NCBI GenBank assembly: GCA_028564675.1
Contig: JAOVVO010000012.1
Location: 1-64,000, forward strand
Length of the DNA: 64,000 nt
Origin: Onchocerca lupi
Taxonomy: Eukaryota > Nematoda > Chromadorea > Rhabditida > Onchocercidae
Direction: 5' to 3'
Part shown: one piece after another, positions 60,786 to 64,000 of the stretch
Layout: each line of letters begins with the position of its first letter
Position numbering within the stretch: the stretch's first letter is position 1
Notes under the pieces: generated by a model
Told to the model about the DNA's origin: nothing
The model's database searches: none
Seen by the model: only the letters and a program-made list of their open reading frames with translations
Program-made: the position numbers and the translations under genes

Positions 60786-62202
60786 CTAAATAGATCTTAA
60801 ATTGGTCAGATATTCACGATAAGCGGGAAGCAGACGAGTGCCCAACCAGCAACTATTGAATATACATTTTCTGCATTGATAAACATCAAATTTTTCATTT
60901 GTCGTTTTGCGTTCAATTTGTCGAATCAATCGATCAAAACAGCGCTTATCTTTTAGCGTCACTGAACCAGGTAAATTCTCACCCGCATGAAGGCCAAAAT
61001 TTCTGAAAACTCATAGATCATCAAGCAATAGCCATTACAACTTCTATAATAGACGACTAATTGAAACTAATTATATCACTCGAAGTAAAAGTTATAATAA
61101 AAATCTCAAATCAATCGATAGGCAAACCTTTGGAAGTCATCGAAAGCTGCTACATGATTTCCAAATGCAATTTACTATCACAAATCCGTGATGGTTTCTT
61201 ATCAAACCATTGAAAAAATTTTCAAAATTTTGACAGAAACCGACTTAACCCGATGCAATTTCGTTCTGGAATCATCGTGTAAAAATCCCAATATCCTGAA
61301 CCGGAAGCACGTCTACGATACAAGTTAAACCACGACGTGTCGTGTCGACTTTGCAACGTACCAATACGATACCAACCAAGTGGCAATTTCGTATCCAGGC
61401 CTTCTTCTTCTAAGTCATCTCCAAATGGAACATGTGTCTGGCAAGTGACGGTACTGCAGACATTATGTAAAATTGACAAATATTCAATAAATAGCTTTGA
61501 AATGTGTAAAAACATGTGAATCGTTGTAAAAATAACGCACGATGGAATTTAAATTTGATCTCATCGCTATTTTGTCTTAGCAAACTTCGCAATCATAAAT
61601 CATAACTTTCTTAATTTTTCAATCTGAGCCAAGAGAATTGTTTCCCAAAATTTGTATCGCATATTCCTCTGTTTTGAATCAAGTCAAACAAAAAACATAC
61701 CCACATGTGATTTCGTTTGTGTTTCGGTAATATGTGCAATAAACATTCCTAAAATTTTGTAACAAATTTATACTTTAAGAATTTTTAGATTTGGAAAAAG
61801 TTTTTGGAAATTTCATTTATAAAAATCCCACATTCTGCAACCTATATTATAACTTTTCGTCGAATTTCTTCGCTGCAAATAATCTTTTCGGAATTTGTTA
61901 TTTTTCTTGAAATCCTCTATTCCTTTTCCTAATCCTAGAGATGACAGTAATTTTATCTACGTAATCATTTTATTTTGATCATTCCTAAAATTGCTACAGC
62001 GTGAAACAAAACACGAATAAATTGAGCGAGGAATTTTAAAGAGTGACATTGTTTTAAATATGTTGTAGGAGATGCATAACAACGAATATTTTTAATGATA
62101 TTATGATTTATATATACATTCCAAAAAGTAAACTTACTCGGCCCAGGCTTTGGAATTGATAAGTAAAGCTATCGCGGCTTTTAGCCAAAAGTTTTTAATC
62201 AT
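60786..62202 (-). CDS. secreted cysteine-rich protein, probably nematode-specific
   Basis: Four exons close in frame to 177 aa: 62202-62138, 61748-61701, 61453-61250, 61002-60786. The first exon encodes a clear signal peptide (Lys-Asn near the N terminus, a hydrophobic Ala/Ile/Leu core, a cut site around AWA-E). The mature part has eight Cys: YCTY, ITCG, VTCQ, RNCIG, RCFD, QCRKC (two) and SCW. An even number suggests four disulfides. Other marks are LPLGWYRIG and SGSGYWDFYTMIP, aromatic-rich strands that suggest a compact beta-fold. I cannot assign a family. Being secreted and lineage-specific it could be an excretory-secretory product, but that is inference. Confidence 0.78.
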
Positions 62203-64000
62203 TTTGGCTTGTTAACAAGGCAGAATGAATAAGATTTTTATAGAAGATCAAACATGATTTGCTAGAAATTAATTAACTTTGCAAATAAACCAATATATTT
62301 GCACTTTTCAACTTTCAAAATTCATGCTTCATTATGAAAGAACTTCATGAGGTCATCACAAAAAAAGAAAAAAAGAAAACATTGCAATTAGAATGGTGCA
62401 ATTCATGATAAAATAATTCAGAAATAATGTTAGACTTCAGGAAACAATACAAAAAGCAATACAAAAGGTTTGTTTTTTAATTGGTATTTTGATGAAATTT
62501 TAGGTTAATGAAAGAAGAAAGATAAAATGAAAGGAAGAAAAATGTACTACAAAATCGCAATGCTTCAATTAACTGAAAACTGTAAATCAGATTGAAGAAA
62601 TTAATTTAGGTGGTGAAAGAGAAAAATCATATGATTTGACACGCAGTACCAATTTATTGGTAAAAAGAGCTGATCAGATTTAATACCATCGATGGATTTG
62701 AGATTAAAAGTTTTAAAAAAAAACCCGAGGAAGCAAATCAATTCCATGCACTACAGCACCACTAATACATGTCATTCACTATCAATTTCATCAATATCGC
62801 TGGTTCACTTGAAATTAAAAACCGGTTCAAGGCCGTAATGTGCGATTATTCGCGGGCATCCGCTTGCTGTTTTCATATCAAATTTGCAACATATGCCAAT
62901 ACTTGTCGCTAATTAAAACCCCACGATATATTGTTCTCTTGTTTTTATATAATTAATAACTCGTCATCTTATTTTTCATATTCATCTTCAAGATAATAAT
63001 CAGTATCTTGCAAAATTTCTGTCATGTTACGCACCGAGAAATTGCTATGTCGATGACGTATTTCCTGCTATTTAATATAGGCAAATATTTCTTACTGATT
63101 ATCATATTTTTACATCATTACAGGCATTATGATTGCATCCAAATTTTTGCTGTTTTTATGTAGTCGGAAATAAAATACGGCATCGCTATTTTCTACATCG
63201 TCGAATTACAGGTTTTAATGATGATCAGACTGAACAGTATCTACAGGCTGAAATAAAACAACATTGATATTAGATGACACGATAAGAATCCACACTCCAA
63301 AAATATCTTCGCCACATTATGACAATCGATGATAGTTCTGGATATTTGTTCGAAGCTATCTGGATTACTGAGACAAACAAACAGTTCCCAAACCTATACT
63401 AGAAAGACCCAAAAAGAACGGTTACAATATTCTAATTGCTCATTGTGCTATTTCAATTTCTGTGAAAAGAACAATTTATATAAAACATGAATAAATTGCG
63501 AACTGAATATTACAAATTAGCACCGACTTTAAGAAAAGTGGAGAATATTATGCTGAAAAATAAGAAAAAAAAAAAAGAAAAATTCTCTAAGCTCATTTGC
63601 GCGAATGAAATCTCAAATTTTTGAGCATGAATTATTTTTTTTACATGCATGAAAACTGAAAAATTCTCAACTCACATGAAAATTCGAGCTATTATGATAA
63701 TTAGTTGAGAAGAGATATGCTAGAGAATGCTCCTAAGTTATATTAATTTTTGAAGATTAGATATTCAAATAGTTAATATAAATCATATCATCTTAATGAA
63801 TGGAATGAAAATGAAAAGCTCTCCTTGTGCATTACAAGAAATAGCAAAATCTAGCATGATGATGATAGAATATGCTGCTGGAGATATATTCTCAATATAT
63901 TGAAAGCTGAGGATATTTCAGATGAAAAAAAATTTGCTAAAACACAAAAAAAAAAAAACATTCTCTGAGCTCGTTTGCACGGATGAAGTCTCAAAATTTT
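62203..64000. other. intergenic, dispersed repeat near the end
   Basis: No gene seen upstream of the secreted protein. A 60-bp sequence appears twice (63555-63620 and 63941-64000). Confidence 0.5.
63555..64000. repeat. two copies of a poly-A-led 60-bp repeat
   Basis: Poly-A, then ATTCTCT(A/G)AGCTC, (A/G)TTTGC(G/A)C, G(A/G)ATGAA(A/G)TCTCAAA and TTTT, at about 63555-63620 and 63941-64000; the second copy is cut by the window end. The poly-A plus fixed sequence looks like a piece of a dispersed repeat family, possibly inserted on the opposite strand. Confidence 0.65.

Overview
The window looks like a piece of a nematode nuclear genome, most likely a parasitic clade III (filarial-type) worm. The DNA is strongly A+T-rich, genes are split into many small exons (about 40-550 nt) by short introns, splice sites follow the nematode style (GTAAG/GTATG donors, TTTTCAG-like acceptors), and the recognisable products are eukaryotic. 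The species call is inference; no rRNA, tRNA or CRISPR was seen. I rebuilt genes by hand from splice sites and reading-frame phase. In most models every exon closes in frame, which is the main evidence for them.

Layout. Minus strand: a Ser/Gln/Asn-rich protein with an N-terminal basic helix (117-4554); a 6-kb gene-free stretch with simple repeats; mitochondrial ribosomal protein mS31 (10718-13617); mitochondrial malate dehydrogenase (14782-16794); a decayed, 5'-truncated BEL/Pao retrotransposon (about 18100-21400); a divergent Rpt2-like proteasome ATPase (21692-24563); a small membrane protein with a Lys/Glu-rich tail and two possible 3' ends (25618-27258); a tiny two-exon gene (28151-28489). 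Plus strand: a BTB/POZ-like protein (about 29355-32948) and a TTBK/CK1-family kinase (33582-36251). Minus strand: the V-ATPase a subunit (37404-47537), with two phase-incompatible, hence mutually exclusive, alternative exons. Then about 10 kb without a convincing gene; a plus-strand C-terminal-anchor protein whose 5' end was not found (57339-58873); and a minus-strand secreted Cys-rich protein (60786-62202).

Two genes serve mitochondria (mS31, MDH), one proteolysis and one organelle acidification. The most unusual gene is the Rpt2-like ATPase. It keeps the Walker motifs, the Arg-finger region and an N-myristoylation-type start, but it has lost the aromatic pore-loop residue that grips substrate. 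With a TTBK-like kinase nearby, a family expanded and often sperm-enriched in nematodes, it could be a germline-specific proteasome variant; that link is a hypothesis. Other items worth a look are a 60-bp near-perfect loopless palindrome, a 25-bp-arm AT hairpin, an in-frame 39-nt cassette in MDH, a DR1-like nuclear-receptor site and several exact tandem duplications.
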